The notes beneath the pieces were generated by a model. It searched no databases, was not told where the DNA came from, and saw nothing but the letters and a program-made list of their open reading frames with translations. A program made the translations under genes and the position numbers. 64,000 nucleotides of DNA from Pseudomonadota bacterium (GTDB lineage: Bacteria > Pseudomonadota > Gammaproteobacteria > Steroidobacterales > JBCBZW01), in the NCBI GenBank assembly GCA_039815145.1, contig JBCBZW010000004.1:1-64000 (forward strand), given 5' to 3'. Shown here one piece after another: positions 1-8,723 of this stretch (its first letter is position 1; every line of letters begins with the position of its first letter).

Positions 1-1157
1 ACGATGTCCCCGCCGCGGCTCGCCTCGTCGCGCGCGTTGACCGCGAGTTCGCTCGCTTGCGAGGCGTTGTCCGCCGTCTGCTTCACGGTGGCGGTCATCT
101 GCTCCATGCTGGACGCGGTGGAGGCGAGGCTCGACGCTTGCTCCTCCGTGCGCTGGGCCAGGTTCACGTTGCCCTTGGAGATCTCCTCGGCGGAGGAGGT
201 GACCTCGTTGGCCGCGATTCGGATCTGCTCGATGACGTCCGAGTATGTGTCGAGCAGGGAGTTGACGCCCGCACCCAGGGTTTTGAAGAAGCCTGATTTG
301 CCATTGACGTCGATGCGCTGAGTAAGGTCGCCGCTGGCGGCTGCGTTGACGATGTTGCTGACGCCCGCCTCCATAGTCAGCTCGCCCGTGCGGTCGAGCC
401 ACTCGACCACGGTGCCCAGGCGCCGGCCCTTTTCGTCGACGATCGGGTTGGCGGTGAAGCCGAAGGTGCGCGAGCCGACGTTCAGCTGACTGGTCACGGC
501 TTCCTTCATGCCCGCCAGCATGCTGCGCTGGTGCGCCGGGTTGCGGTGGAAGTCGTCGATGTTCTGACCGATGAGCCGCTTAGCGTCGAAGTTCGGCAGG
601 CTCTGGCGGATGTCGTCGGCGGCGTCCTGGAATAGGTCGCGCGCGCGGTCGTTCATGTAGGTGATGTTGTGCGACTCGTCGGCCACCATCAGGTTGGTGC
701 TGGTGGTCTGCAGCGCCTGTAGGAGTCGCTCGTTGCGAGCGCGCTCGGTCAGAATACTGTCGGTCACGTAGGTGGCAATCTTGATCACCCGGGCCACCCT
801 GCCCGTGGCATCCGGCACGGGCAGGTAGGTAGCGTGAATCCACACCTCCTCGCCCTGCTTCGACACGCGCATGTAGCGACCGGAATCCTGCTCGCCGGCG
901 CCGAGCTTCGCCCAGAACTGGCGGTATTCGTCGGACGAGGCATAGCCCGGTTCGACAAACATCCGATGGTGCTTGCCCTGCACCTCGTGTGCCTGATAGC
1001 CCACCGCGTCCAGGAAGTTCTGGTTCGCGCCGATGATCGTGCCATCGGGTTCGAATTCGATGACGGCTTGGGCGGTGTTCAGGGCGCGTAGTACATCCGC
1101 GCCGGCCTCGGCGCTGTTGCACCAAGCGCGTTCGTCAGTGGAATTGGGCACAGTCAC
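1..1157 (-). CDS. Soluble PAS-PAS methyl-accepting chemotaxis protein (3' part missing)
   Basis: This gene runs off the left edge, so only about 385 N-terminal residues are visible. I place the start at GTG 1157-1155 because AGGA lies 8 bases upstream. Two PAS domains follow each other (about residues 28-133 and 150-255; the first contains GYQAHEVQGKHHRMFVEP), then a HAMP-like stretch (about 257-310) and the beginning of the methyl-accepting coiled coil, rich in EEIS, QRTEEQASSLE and SMEQMTATV. No transmembrane segment is seen, so the receptor is probably cytoplasmic, sensing redox, ligand or energy state through PAS and signalling to CheA. The signalling tip, which would fix the chemotaxis class, lies outside the window. 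Confidence 0.9.
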   Translation of the reverse strand, partial: MTVPNSTDERAWCNSAEAGADVLRALNTAQAVIEFEPDGTIIGANQNFLDAVGYQAHEVQGKHHRMFVEPGYASSDEYRQFWAKLGAGEQDSGRYMRVSKQGEEVWIHATYLPVPDATGRVARVIKIATYVTDSILTERARNERLLQALQTTSTNLMVADESHNITYMNDRARDLFQDAADDIRQSLPNFDAKRLIGQNIDDFHRNPAHQRSMLAGMKEAVTSQLNVGSRTFGFTANPIVDEKGRRLGTVVEWLDRTGELTMEAGVSNIVNAAASGDLTQRIDVNGKSGFFKTLGAGVNSLLDTYSDVIEQIRIAANEVTSSAEEISKGNVNLAQRTEEQASSLASTASSMEQMTATVKQTADNASQASELAVNARDEASRGGDI

Positions 1158-1256
1158 GTTGGTCCTCGTAGATGACTTGGGCTCAACGCCTGCATCGGGG
1201 GCGTGCAGCGCACCTTGAGGGATCAGCGCTTCGGGGGAGTAGAAGTGAGAACTGGT

Positions 1257-1607
1257 CTACGAAGGGGACGGCGTATCGTCGTGTGTTGCCCTCGCCGCGT
1301 CCGCTGATGAGTCCTGCAGGAGCGGGTCCGTCTTGCGGATCGGCGCGCGCAGCCAGCCGGGAATTTTCGGTTCCGTGCGCCGCAGGGCGGCGTCGAAGCG
1401 CGGGTAGCGGCGGCGGATTCGCGTCATCAATTCAGCGCTGGCATCGCTCGAGGAGATGAGCAACGCCAGGCCGATCACGATGAGGGGCAGGCCGAGCGGA
1501 ATGGGGAAGGGGAACAGGATCAGCCCCGCCACCAGCAGCACCAGCGCGAGGGAGGTGACGAACCAGGCCTTCACCACTCGCTGTAAGCGTGCGAGGGCCT
1601 CCCTCAC
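1257..1607 (-). CDS. Small inner-membrane protein, PGPGW-like
   Basis: A 116-residue protein beginning at GTG 1607. Residues about 17-52 form a hydrophobic hairpin broken by FPFPIPLGLP, which resembles the proline/glycine turn of the PGPGW family of small transmembrane proteins of unknown function. The C-terminal half is basic and soluble (ELMTRIRRRYPRFDAALRR), so it probably lies in the cytoplasm. It sits 48 bases downstream of msrA on the same strand and may be cotranscribed with it. The ribosome-binding site is weak. Function unknown; the family call is tentative. Confidence 0.6.
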   Translation of the reverse strand: MREALARLQRVVKAWFVTSLALVLLVAGLILFPFPIPLGLPLIVIGLALLISSSDASAELMTRIRRRYPRFDAALRRTEPKIPGWLRAPIRKTDPLLQDSSADAARATHDDTPSPS

Positions 1608-1655
1608 GACATCGCTTCTACGTCGCGCGGGAGGCCTCGCGGCACCAGCGTCGCC

Positions 1656-2306
1656 TCAGGCGCTAGCGGTGGGGAGGGGACAGCTGACACCCGTTCCTGC
1701 AAGCCCGCAATAGCCGTTTGGGTTCTTCGCCAGGTATTGCTGGTGATACTGCTCGGCGTAGTAAAAGGTTGGCGCGGGGGCCAGCTCCGTTGTGATGGCG
1801 GGGAAGCCCTTGGCGGCGAGTTGGGCGGCGTAGGCCTCACGTGAGGTGCGGGCTGTCGCGGCCTGCCCCTCGCTCGTGGTGTATACGGCGGAGCGATACT
1901 GGGTGCCCACATCGTTGCCCTGGCGCATGCCCTGGGTGGGGTCGTGGGCCTCCCAGAAGGTCTGCAGGAGCTGGTCGTAGCGGATCACCTGGGGGTCGTA
2001 GACCACGAGTACCACCTCCGTGTGGCCCGTGCGGCCGCTGCACACCTCTTCGTAGGTGGGGTTGGGTGTGATGCCCCCGGCGTAGCCGACGGCGGTGGAG
2101 TGCACGCCCTCTAGTTGCCAGAACAGGCGCTCGGCACCCCAGAAGCAGCCGAGGCCGAAGACGGCCGACTCCAGGCCCTGCGGGAAGGGGCCGCGCAGGG
2201 CGTTGCCGTTAACGAAGTGGCGGTTGTCCAGGGGGATCGCCTGCTCGCGTCCGGGCAGGGCGTCCTGGGCCGTGGGGAGAGTGGTCTTCTTGCCGATTCC
2301 GAACAT
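1656..2306 (-). CDS. msrA: Peptide-methionine (S)-S-oxide reductase MsrA
   Basis: Reduces the S epimer of methionine sulfoxide in proteins using thioredoxin. The ATG at 2306 is chosen because AGGAG lies 7 bases upstream; the frame stays open 24 codons further but without a better site. The 216-residue product carries the catalytic GCFWG motif with Cys54, followed by [20 protein letters not shown], the family's signature region, and a C-terminal [10 protein letters not shown] segment holding the resolving cysteine. The first 45 residues ([19 protein letters not shown]) form an extension typical of the longer MsrA form. Cytoplasmic; no export signal. Confidence 0.95.
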   Translation of the reverse strand: MFGIGKKTTLPTAQDALPGREQAIPLDNRHFVNGNALRGPFPQGLESAVFGLGCFWGAERLFWQLEGVHSTAVGYAGGITPNPTYEEVCSGRTGHTEVVLVVYDPQVIRYDQLLQTFWEAHDPTQGMRQGNDVGTQYRSAVYTTSEGQAATARTSREAYAAQLAAKGFPAITTELAPAPTFYYAEQYHQQYLAKNPNGYCGLAGTGVSCPLPTASA

Positions 2307-2423
2307 CGTGCGCTCCTGCGTTTCTCCGAACCCCCTCAGATCGGGCCGAAGGGACGGCATTTCAACATCCCCTCCCACGGCGATCCACCCGCTGGCGAGG
2401 TCCGGTAACGCGTAGCGGCGAGG

Positions 2424-3035
2424 TCAGTCGGCCTCGACGATCTCCGTCTGGTAGTCGGCCAGGGCGGCCTCGATCACGCGGTAGGCCTGCTCACGGCCGT
2501 AGGGCTCGCGGATCTCGACCTTCTTCTCACCGCCCGGAATCCACTTGTAGGTCTCGAAGTAGTGCACGAGGCGCTCGACGAGCACACCGGGGAGTTGGGA
2601 GAGGGTCTGCACACCGCCGTACATGTTGTCCTTGACGAAGACGCCGATGATCTTGTCGTCCACCTCGCCGCCGTCAATCATCGTCAGCCCGCCGATCACC
2701 CTCACGTCGAGGATGATGTTGGCGCGCTCGATCGGGCGCTCGGAGATGATGCAGATGTCCAGCGGGTCGTTGTCGCCGGGTAGGTTGAGGCCCGTGACCT
2801 TCGACACCTGATGCGAGCAGAGGGTGCGCGGGATGAAGCCGTAGAGCGCCGGCGGGATGGACGCGCTGCGCTGGGGACGATCGACGCGGATGTAGCCGTA
2901 CTTCTTGTCGATCTCGTACTTCACCAGGTCGTAAGGCGTCATCTCGACGTAGGCCGTGACCACCTCGGGGCACTGATCTCCGGGTTCGATGCCGTGCCAG
3001 GGGTGCGGGCGCCAGGCCAGATAGTCTTTGCTCAT
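2424..3035 (-). CDS. ppa: Inorganic pyrophosphatase, family I
   Basis: Hydrolyses pyrophosphate to phosphate in the cytoplasm, pulling biosynthetic reactions forward. The 203-residue product contains the metal-binding family I signature DNDPLDI and the conserved KYGYIRVDRP and VKDNMYGGVQTL segments. The ATG at 3035 follows GAGGAAC with normal spacing; the same frame is open far upstream into the neighbouring ligase gene, but that extension is not homologous to pyrophosphatase and should not be used. It lies directly downstream of the acyl-CoA ligase on the same strand. Since that ligase releases pyrophosphate, the pairing may be functional, though this is inference. Confidence 0.93.
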   Translation of the reverse strand: MSKDYLAWRPHPWHGIEPGDQCPEVVTAYVEMTPYDLVKYEIDKKYGYIRVDRPQRSASIPPALYGFIPRTLCSHQVSKVTGLNLPGDNDPLDICIISERPIERANIILDVRVIGGLTMIDGGEVDDKIIGVFVKDNMYGGVQTLSQLPGVLVERLVHYFETYKWIPGGEKKVEIREPYGREQAYRVIEAALADYQTEIVEAD

Positions 3036-3181
3036 CGTGTCGTTCCTCGCCTGGGGGGGCGTCCGCGCACGGAGCGCATCGCCCGCCGATGGCTCTTGCA
3101 GCGGACCAAAAGGGGGAGTTGGGGGCGGGAAGTATCGAGACCTTAGGTGCGCTGCGTCAACCGACTGACCGGCACTTTTGC

Positions 3182-4822
3182 TCAGCCGCCGTCGGCGGGG
3201 AGCTGATAGTCGGCGAACTGCTCGCGCAGCTGACGTTTGGAGATCTTGCCCGTGCTCGTGTGGGGGATGTCCTGCACGAAGGCCACGGCATCGGGAATCC
3301 ACCAGCTGGCCACCTGGCCCTTGTAGCTCGCGAGCAGGGCCTTCGCGTCGATCTCGGCGCCTGCCTCGGGCCGTACGATGAGCAGCGGGCGCTCGAACCA
3401 CTTGGGGTGGGCGACGCCGATCACCGCCGCTTCCGCGACGCCCTCGAAGCCCACCGCGAGGTTCTCGAGCTCGATGGAGCTGATCCACTCGCCGCCTGAT
3501 TTGATCACGTCCTTGGTGCGGTCGGTGATCTGCATGTAGCCGTAGTCGTCGACGGTGGCCACATCCCCCGTGTCGAACCAGCCGTCTGCCGTGTGCGACT
3601 GCTGCTCCTCGCTCTGGCGGTAGTAGGCCGAGCACACCCAGGGGCCGCGCACCTGGAGGGGGCCGAAGGCTTCGCCGTCCCAGGGCAGTTCCTTGCCCTC
3701 ATCGTCCACGATGCGCATCTCGATCCCGAAGGTGCCGCGACCCTGCTTGAGGGCGAGCGCCTGGCGGGTCTCCTCGGGCAGATCCGCCACGCGACGGCTC
3801 TCCGTGTTGATCGTGCCCATGGGGCTGGTCTCGGTCATGCCCCACGCGTGGCCCACGCGCACGTCGTGCACGTCGCGGAACTCGTCCATGATCGCCTTCG
3901 GGCAGGCGGAGCCGCCCACCACCGTACGGTCGAGGCTGGCCAGCTTGCCGCCGGCCTTGCGCGCGTACTCCAGCAGGGAGAGCCACACGGTGGGCACGCC
4001 GAGGGCGCAAGTCACCTGATGCCCTTCGATCAGTTCGAACAGTGCTTGCCCGTCGCCCATCTTCGGCCCCGGCAGGACCAGGTCCGCGCCCGCCATGGGC
4101 GCCGCGTAGGGCACGCCCCAGGCGTTCACATGAAACATCGGCACCACCGGCAGCAGGCGGTCCTTGCTGCTCACGCCCATCGCGTCGGTCATGCAGCAGC
4201 CCATGGCGTGCAGGACGGTGGAGCGATGGCTGTAGAGCACGCCCTTCGGGTTACCGGTGGTGCCCGAGGTGTAGCACATGGAGCTCGCCGTATCCTCGTC
4301 GAGCTCGGGCCAGTCGAACGAGGTCGGGTGGCCGGCCATGAAGGACTCGTAGCTCTGGGCGCCCGGCAGTGGGGTCTGCGGCATGTGGGCGTCGTCGGTG
4401 AGCACGACGTAGCGCTCCACCGTGGGCAGCTTGTCGGCGAGCTTCTCCAGCAACGGCAGGAACATCGGATCGATGAACAGGATGCGGTCTTCGGCGTGGT
4501 TGATGACGTAGACCACCTGCTCGGGGAACAGGCGCGGGTTCATCATGTGCAGCACGTAACCGCTGCAGGAAACGCCGTAGTAAAGTTCGAAGTGGCGGTG
4601 GTCGTTCCAGGCCAGGGTGGCCACGCGGTCCGTTGCGTTCAGGCCGCAGCCCTGGAGGGCGTGCGCGAGTTGCGCCGTGCGTTCGAAGGCCTCGCGGTAG
4701 GTGTAGTGATGGGTCGGGTTGTCCATCGTGATGTCCGCGATGGTGGCGTGCGGATGGTTGATCTGCGCGTGCCGCATGATGGAGGTGATCGTGAGCGGCG
4801 TGCGCATCATCAGTCCGTGCAT
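3182..4822 (-). CDS. AlkK-type medium/long-chain acyl-CoA synthetase
   Basis: Activates fatty acids to acyl-CoA via an acyl-adenylate. The 546-residue protein shows the AMP-binding loop [12 protein letters not shown], the downstream [13 protein letters not shown] region, the A5 motif [10 protein letters not shown] and the hinge/C-terminal motif [15 protein letters not shown], with the catalytic lysine near [15 protein letters not shown]. The pattern closely resembles AlkK of Pseudomonas, suggesting medium- to long-chain substrates. The ATG at 4822 has AGGAG 9 bases upstream; an earlier in-frame ATG at 4876 lacks a good site. Ppa lies downstream. It could supply acyl-CoA for beta-oxidation or for the wax ester synthase at 36.9-38.3 kb. 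Confidence 0.92.
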   Translation of the reverse strand: MHGLMMRTPLTITSIMRHAQINHPHATIADITMDNPTHHYTYREAFERTAQLAHALQGCGLNATDRVATLAWNDHRHFELYYGVSCSGYVLHMMNPRLFPEQVVYVINHAEDRILFIDPMFLPLLEKLADKLPTVERYVVLTDDAHMPQTPLPGAQSYESFMAGHPTSFDWPELDEDTASSMCYTSGTTGNPKGVLYSHRSTVLHAMGCCMTDAMGVSSKDRLLPVVPMFHVNAWGVPYAAPMAGADLVLPGPKMGDGQALFELIEGHQVTCALGVPTVWLSLLEYARKAGGKLASLDRTVVGGSACPKAIMDEFRDVHDVRVGHAWGMTETSPMGTINTESRRVADLPEETRQALALKQGRGTFGIEMRIVDDEGKELPWDGEAFGPLQVRGPWVCSAYYRQSEEQQSHTADGWFDTGDVATVDDYGYMQITDRTKDVIKSGGEWISSIELENLAVGFEGVAEAAVIGVAHPKWFERPLLIVRPEAGAEIDAKALLASYKGQVASWWIPDAVAFVQDIPHTSTGKISKRQLREQFADYQLPADGG

Positions 4823-4973
4823 GGCGCTGGCTCCTCTTAAGCCTGGGCGATGGCGATGACCGCCCGTGGTCATCACCGTTGAAGAAACATCCGCGAACTC
4901 AACACCAACGGCGTCGCGGCCGCAAGCGTTCCGTGCTTGTGGCGCAGTGCCGCATAGCTGAACGGAGGGTGGC

Positions 4974-5663
4974 GTGAGAAAGCCGGAAGAAACCCGTGTC
5001 TGTGTCTTCGATGCCTACGGCACGCTCTTCGATCTTGCGAGTGCTACTCGCGAGCACCTGCCGCTGCTCGGTGAACATGCGAATCAGGTGGCGTCTGTCT
5101 GGCGAGCCAAGCAGCTCGAGTACAGTTGGCTACGAAGTTTGATGGGTGCTTGGGTGCCCTTCGCGCAGGTGGTGGAGGAAGCGCTGGACTACGCGCTCGA
5201 TAGCGTTGGGCTAAGCGGGCGTCGCGATGACATCGCACCGGCCCTGTTGTCGTCCTTCGCGACCCTTGCGACCTACCCCGAGGTGCCCGGCGTGCTGCGC
5301 ACCCTGCGCGCGGCCGGCGTGCACACGGCCGTGCTCTCGAATGGGTCGCGCGACATGCTCGATCAGGCGGTGCAGGGGGCGCAGATCGTCGATCTGCTGG
5401 ATGCCGTTATCAGCGTGGATGAGGTGCAGGTGTTCAAGCCTGATCCGCGGGTCTACCGCCTGGCCTTGGAGCGGTTCTCCGTCGAGGCGGATGAGGTCAG
5501 TTTTCAGTCATCGAACAGCTGGGATGTGGCGGGGGCTGCGCAGTTCGGGCTATTCGTTGTGTGGTGTAACCGTCTGGGTGCGCCGACCGAGCGCTTACCG
5601 CGCGGCGCTCATGCCGAGGTGGGTTCGCTGGATGCCTTGCCGGAGGTGCTTGGTCTGGTTTGA
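4974..5663 (+). CDS. Haloacid dehalogenase, type II (L-2-haloacid dehalogenase-like)
   Basis: A 229-residue HAD hydrolase. Asp13 in FDAYGTLFD is the nucleophile, followed by SNGS (motif II), KPDPRVY with the motif III lysine, and SSNSWDVAGA, which is characteristic of (S)-2-haloacid dehalogenases rather than phosphatases (phosphatases carry DxDx(T/V) with a second acid). It would convert L-2-haloalkanoates to D-2-hydroxyacids. The start is GTG 4974, preceded by GGAGGG. Divergent from the acyl-CoA ligase with 151 bases between starts. True substrates cannot be read from sequence; other HAD functions are possible. Confidence 0.88.
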   Translation: MRKPEETRVCVFDAYGTLFDLASATREHLPLLGEHANQVASVWRAKQLEYSWLRSLMGAWVPFAQVVEEALDYALDSVGLSGRRDDIAPALLSSFATLATYPEVPGVLRTLRAAGVHTAVLSNGSRDMLDQAVQGAQIVDLLDAVISVDEVQVFKPDPRVYRLALERFSVEADEVSFQSSNSWDVAGAAQFGLFVVWCNRLGAPTERLPRGAHAEVGSLDALPEVLGLV

Positions 5664-5826
5664 TCGACCGCACGTTGAGTAATCTCCTTGCATCATCAAT
5701 GAACCGTGGGTGAACGATTGAAAACAAATATCTGACAGGCGGGAGATGCGTTCCGCACCCAAAGCGTTGACACTTGTGGGCTGAATCCTCACGCGTCGTT
5801 CGCTGCCTTCGCAGCAAGGAACTCGG

Positions 5827-7311
5827 ATGGGCAAGCCCGCCACCCTAGCGGAGCGCTACGCGGATCTGTTTGCGCTCGCCCCCGTGCCTTTGGTGCTGGT
5901 CTCTCCCGACGGCATCATCCGGATGACCAACGAGCACTTGGATGCGACCTTCGAGTACGGGCAGGGCGAACTCGTCGGGCAACCGGTCGAACGTCTGCTA
6001 CCTCCCGATGATCGAGAACATCATCCCGCCCTGCGGGCCGCCTACCATCGGGTGCCCGTCAGACGTGCCATGGGGCAGGGGCGTGAGCTACGCGGTCGTA
6101 CGCGCTCGGGGGCCACGATTCCGCTGGAACTCGCCCTGAACCCGGTGGAGTGGGAGGGGGAGCGTTGGGCCTTGGTCACGGCGATCGACATCAGTGCGCG
6201 CAAGGCTAACGAGTCCCTGGCGCAAACCGCCCTGGAGGCGGCCGCGACGGCCACGCTGATGGTGCGCCCGGACGGGGAGATCGTGTACGCCAACCGCCAG
6301 GCGCTGCTGCTCTTCGACTACGAACGCTCGCAGATGATCGGCGCCCCCATCGAAGATCTCGTACCGGCGGACGTCGCTGATCGCCACCATCGCTACCGCG
6401 AAGGCTTCTTGCACGAAGAGAGATCCCGCGCCATGGGCGAGGGCAAGCAACTCCATGGTCGTCGACGCGATGGCAGCGAGTTCCGTCTCGAGGTGGCGCT
6501 CACGCCGATCACCTGGGAGGGTGAGCGCATGGTGCTGGCCACCGTGGTCGACCTGGCTGAGCGGCTGGCCATCGAACGAGAACAGGCCGCGCGCGAAGCG
6601 GCTGAGGCGCAGGCTCGGGAGTTGCGTCGCCTGAACGATGAACTCACCCAGTTCTCCTACTCCGCGAGCCACGATCTAAAGGCGCCCTTCGCCTCGATCC
6701 AGGGTATGGCGGATGTCTGTCTGGAGGATCTGAACGCGCAGGACGAGCCGTCTCTGCGTCACAACCTCCGGCGTATCGCCGAGATCGCCGAACGTAGCGC
6801 CAACAAGGTGGAAGCGGTGCTGCGTCTGGCCACAGCGGGCGATGAGCCACTGGGGCGCGCGGCGATCGATCTCGAGGCAGTGGTCCAGCACCTCTGGCGG
6901 GCCCTGCCCTCGAACGCCTTGAGCCCGTCCAGTCTGGTGTTGGACATCGGCCACCACGCGCCCTTCTTCTGCGACCGCGAGGCGCTGATGGTCGTGCTCC
7001 ACCAGTTGCTCGCAAATGCGGTACGCTTTCGCGCCCACGATCGCCCCTCGTGGGTCAGGGTGTGCAGCTGGCAGGTGCGTGAATCCATCGTGATCACCGT
7101 GAACGACAATGGCGTGGGGATCGACGGGGAGCAGGCCGAGCAGATGTTTCAGCCCTTCTCCCGCTTGCATCCTCGCGCCGGCGATGGACTCGGCCTCGCC
7201 CTGGTGCGCCGCTACGTGCAACGGATGGGGGGTGTGGTGAGGGCCCGGGTGGTCGAGGAGGGCATCACGGAGGTTCGGGTGAGGCTGCCATTGGAAGGAG
7301 TGGGTGATTGA
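5827..7311 (+). CDS. PAS-PAS sensor histidine kinase, first gene of the Kai cluster
   Basis: A 494-residue soluble histidine kinase. Two related PAS domains (about residues 12-125 and 133-245) both end in an EWEGERW/TWEGERM-like strand, so they look like an internal duplication. A coiled coil leads to the HisKA domain with H282 in SASHDLKAPFAS, and a HATPase_c domain with LLANAVRF, NDNGVGID and GDGLGLALV. There is no transmembrane segment, nor the KaiB-like thioredoxin domain found in cyanobacterial SasA. The ATG has AAGGA just upstream. Its stop overlaps the following receiver gene, its likely phosphotransfer partner. Placement at the head of the kai genes suggests it feeds into, or reads from, the KaiC cycle. 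Confidence 0.9.
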   Translation: MGKPATLAERYADLFALAPVPLVLVSPDGIIRMTNEHLDATFEYGQGELVGQPVERLLPPDDREHHPALRAAYHRVPVRRAMGQGRELRGRTRSGATIPLELALNPVEWEGERWALVTAIDISARKANESLAQTALEAAATATLMVRPDGEIVYANRQALLLFDYERSQMIGAPIEDLVPADVADRHHRYREGFLHEERSRAMGEGKQLHGRRRDGSEFRLEVALTPITWEGERMVLATVVDLAERLAIEREQAAREAAEAQARELRRLNDELTQFSYSASHDLKAPFASIQGMADVCLEDLNAQDEPSLRHNLRRIAEIAERSANKVEAVLRLATAGDEPLGRAAIDLEAVVQHLWRALPSNALSPSSLVLDIGHHAPFFCDREALMVVLHQLLANAVRFRAHDRPSWVRVCSWQVRESIVITVNDNGVGIDGEQAEQMFQPFSRLHPRAGDGLGLALVRRYVQRMGGVVRARVVEEGITEVRVRLPLEGVGD

Positions 7312-7715
7312 AGATCACGACCGTTGTCGTCGACGACGATGAGGTGGATCGCTACGTCGTCAAACGCAAGCTCGGGCGTCGCGACGAGTTCGGCAAGGTG
7401 CTGGAAGCCCGCTCGGGCCAACAGTTCATCGATCAAGTCGACCAGGGGTTGCTGGCCGGCGAGCCGGAGAATCCGCTCGTACTCATGGACATCAACATGC
7501 CTGGCCTGAACGGCTTCGAAACGGTCAGCGCTCTGCAGGCACGGGTCGAAGACGGGACCCTTCCGTCCACGCTCGTGGTGATGATGTTCACCTCCTCTTC
7601 GAACCCCAGCGACCGAGCCCGGGCCGAGAGTCTGCCCATCGTCGCCGGCTACGTCGTCAAGCCCCTCGACGACACCGACGTGGCTGAGATCCTTCGGCTC
7701 TACGAAGCACGCTGA
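7308..7715 (+). CDS. Single-domain response regulator (CheY/Rcp1-like)
   Basis: A 135-residue receiver domain with no output domain. The acidic pocket is at D9-D11 (VVVDDDEVDRY), the phosphoacceptor is D61 (LVLMDINMPGLNG), the conserved Thr is in MMFTSSS and the Lys is K118 in YVVKPL. The extended beta4-alpha4 region (SSSNPSDRARAESL) resembles phytochrome-linked Rcp1-type regulators. Translation starts at TTG 7308, which overlaps the kinase stop codon; AAGGAG sits 8 bases upstream, so the two are translationally coupled. It probably receives phosphate from the upstream kinase and acts by protein-protein contact or as a phosphate shuttle. Confidence 0.92.
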   Translation: MKITTVVVDDDEVDRYVVKRKLGRRDEFGKVLEARSGQQFIDQVDQGLLAGEPENPLVLMDINMPGLNGFETVSALQARVEDGTLPSTLVVMMFTSSSNPSDRARAESLPIVAGYVVKPLDDTDVAEILRLYEAR

Positions 7716-7750
7716 ACGAACGATTCGATTAGCATCGCCGCCAGCAAGCT

Positions 7751-7785
7751 GCGGCACAATTTTGGTCAATCGAAATTGTTGCCGC
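7751..7785. promoter_or_regulatory. Inverted repeat in the gap before the kaiA-like gene
   Basis: GCGGCACAATTT (7751-7762) pairs with AAATTGTTGCCGC (7773-7785), giving 12 base pairs with a single bulged T and a 10-base loop. It lies 36 bases after the receiver stop and 90 before the kaiA-like start. No run of T follows, so it is not a standard terminator; the AT-rich centre of an otherwise GC-rich dyad could be a protein-binding site or an RNA stem that separates expression of the two halves of the cluster. Confidence 0.5.
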
Positions 7786-7874
7786 GTGCGCCGGCAGGTG
7801 GGTCAGGATTTGTCCACAATGCGTCCTTGAGATTTCATTGACGCGGCGCGCGGAGCCCCGCCCCGGAGACGCTC

Positions 7875-8723
7875 TTGCCCACACTCGCCGTGCTCGCGAT
7901 CGACGATGAGGATGTCCAGCACATGTTGCTGTCGCGCTTGCTGCGCGACGGCTCGGATGGCTACTCGTACTCGTTGGTGTCCTGCGCCACGATGGAAGCT
8001 GCTTTCGATCGAATGGATGCGGAACCGCCGGTGGGCGTGGTGCTGCTCGACTTGGGCCTTCCGGGGAGCCAGGGTATCGAGACCGTGTCACGCTTCGGCG
8101 ATCGAATCAGGATCTACCCCACGATCATCCTCACAGGCAACGCTGACCAGGACGTGGCGCGCCGTGCCCTGCACATGGGCGTGGAGGACTACCTGGACAA
8201 GGGCGACCTCACAGCAGAGATCTTGCAGCGCTCCATCCGCTACTCGGTGGAACGCTTCAGCCTGAAGCGTGATCTCGAGCGCGCCCGCTACGAGCGAGAG
8301 ATCGCGTTCACCGAGGAGGTCGGCTCCGACGGGAGCAGTCCGGTCAGCTCGCAGCTCTACGGGCAGCGGGCCTTGCGCCTGGCTGTACCGAGCGCGTTCG
8401 AGCAACTGGTCACGGCGTACGCTGAGGTGGTGGGTGATGCGATCGAGCAGCGCGCGTTCCATGTGGATCATCGCTTGAGCGACCGCCTGCGGAGCATGGC
8501 AGACACGATGGGGCGCCTGCTGGCCAAGCCACGCGATGTGGTGGAAATACACACCGAGGCATTACGCATGCAGGGCAGCGGCGGCGCGCCGGAGAAAATG
8601 CGTGCGCGGGTGGAGGAGTCGCGTTACCTGCTGCTGGAACTGATCGGCAACTTGTGCTCGTACTACCGCAGGCAGTCCGTGGGAGCGAGCGGGATCAACG
8701 ACGAGAGGGCGGCAGGTCGATGA
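7875..8723 (+). CDS. KaiA-like protein: intact receiver domain plus KaiA C-terminal domain
   Basis: A 282-residue protein. Residues 3-125 are a canonical receiver: acidic pair D10-D11, phosphoacceptor D59 in VVLLDLGLPG, T87 in ILTGNAD and K109 in DYLDKGD. Residues 173-268 match the all-helical KaiA C-terminal domain by eye: AYAEVV against YREIV, VVEIHTEAL against VVEIHMELM, and YLLLELIGNLCSYYRR against LTLIDVIAHLCEMYRR. In cyanobacteria this domain binds the KaiC tail and stimulates KaiC autophosphorylation, whereas the N-terminal domain is a pseudo-receiver. Start TTG 7875 has GGAG 6 bases upstream. The stop codon shares ATGA with the kaiB start. The role as KaiC activator, gated by phosphorylation of D59, is inferred. 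Confidence 0.8.
   Translation: MPTLAVLAIDDEDVQHMLLSRLLRDGSDGYSYSLVSCATMEAAFDRMDAEPPVGVVLLDLGLPGSQGIETVSRFGDRIRIYPTIILTGNADQDVARRALHMGVEDYLDKGDLTAEILQRSIRYSVERFSLKRDLERARYEREIAFTEEVGSDGSSPVSSQLYGQRALRLAVPSAFEQLVTAYAEVVGDAIEQRAFHVDHRLSDRLRSMADTMGRLLAKPRDVVEIHTEALRMQGSGGAPEKMRARVEESRYLLLELIGNLCSYYRRQSVGASGINDERAAGR

Noticed and set aside
3036-3635. Possible 200-residue N-terminal extension of the pyrophosphatase.
   Set aside because: The extension overlaps the acyl-CoA ligase in another frame, is Arg/Gly-rich, and the ATG at 3035 has its own ribosome-binding site and gives the normal family length.
3593-4840. A 415-codon plus-strand open frame opposite the acyl-CoA ligase.
   Set aside because: Shadow frame; the minus strand encodes an unmistakable AlkK-type ligase.
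5767-5772. TTGACA hexamer before the Kai cluster as a -35 box.
   Set aside because: At 16-18 bases downstream there is no reasonable -10 hexamer, so a sigma-70 promoter cannot be claimed from this alone.
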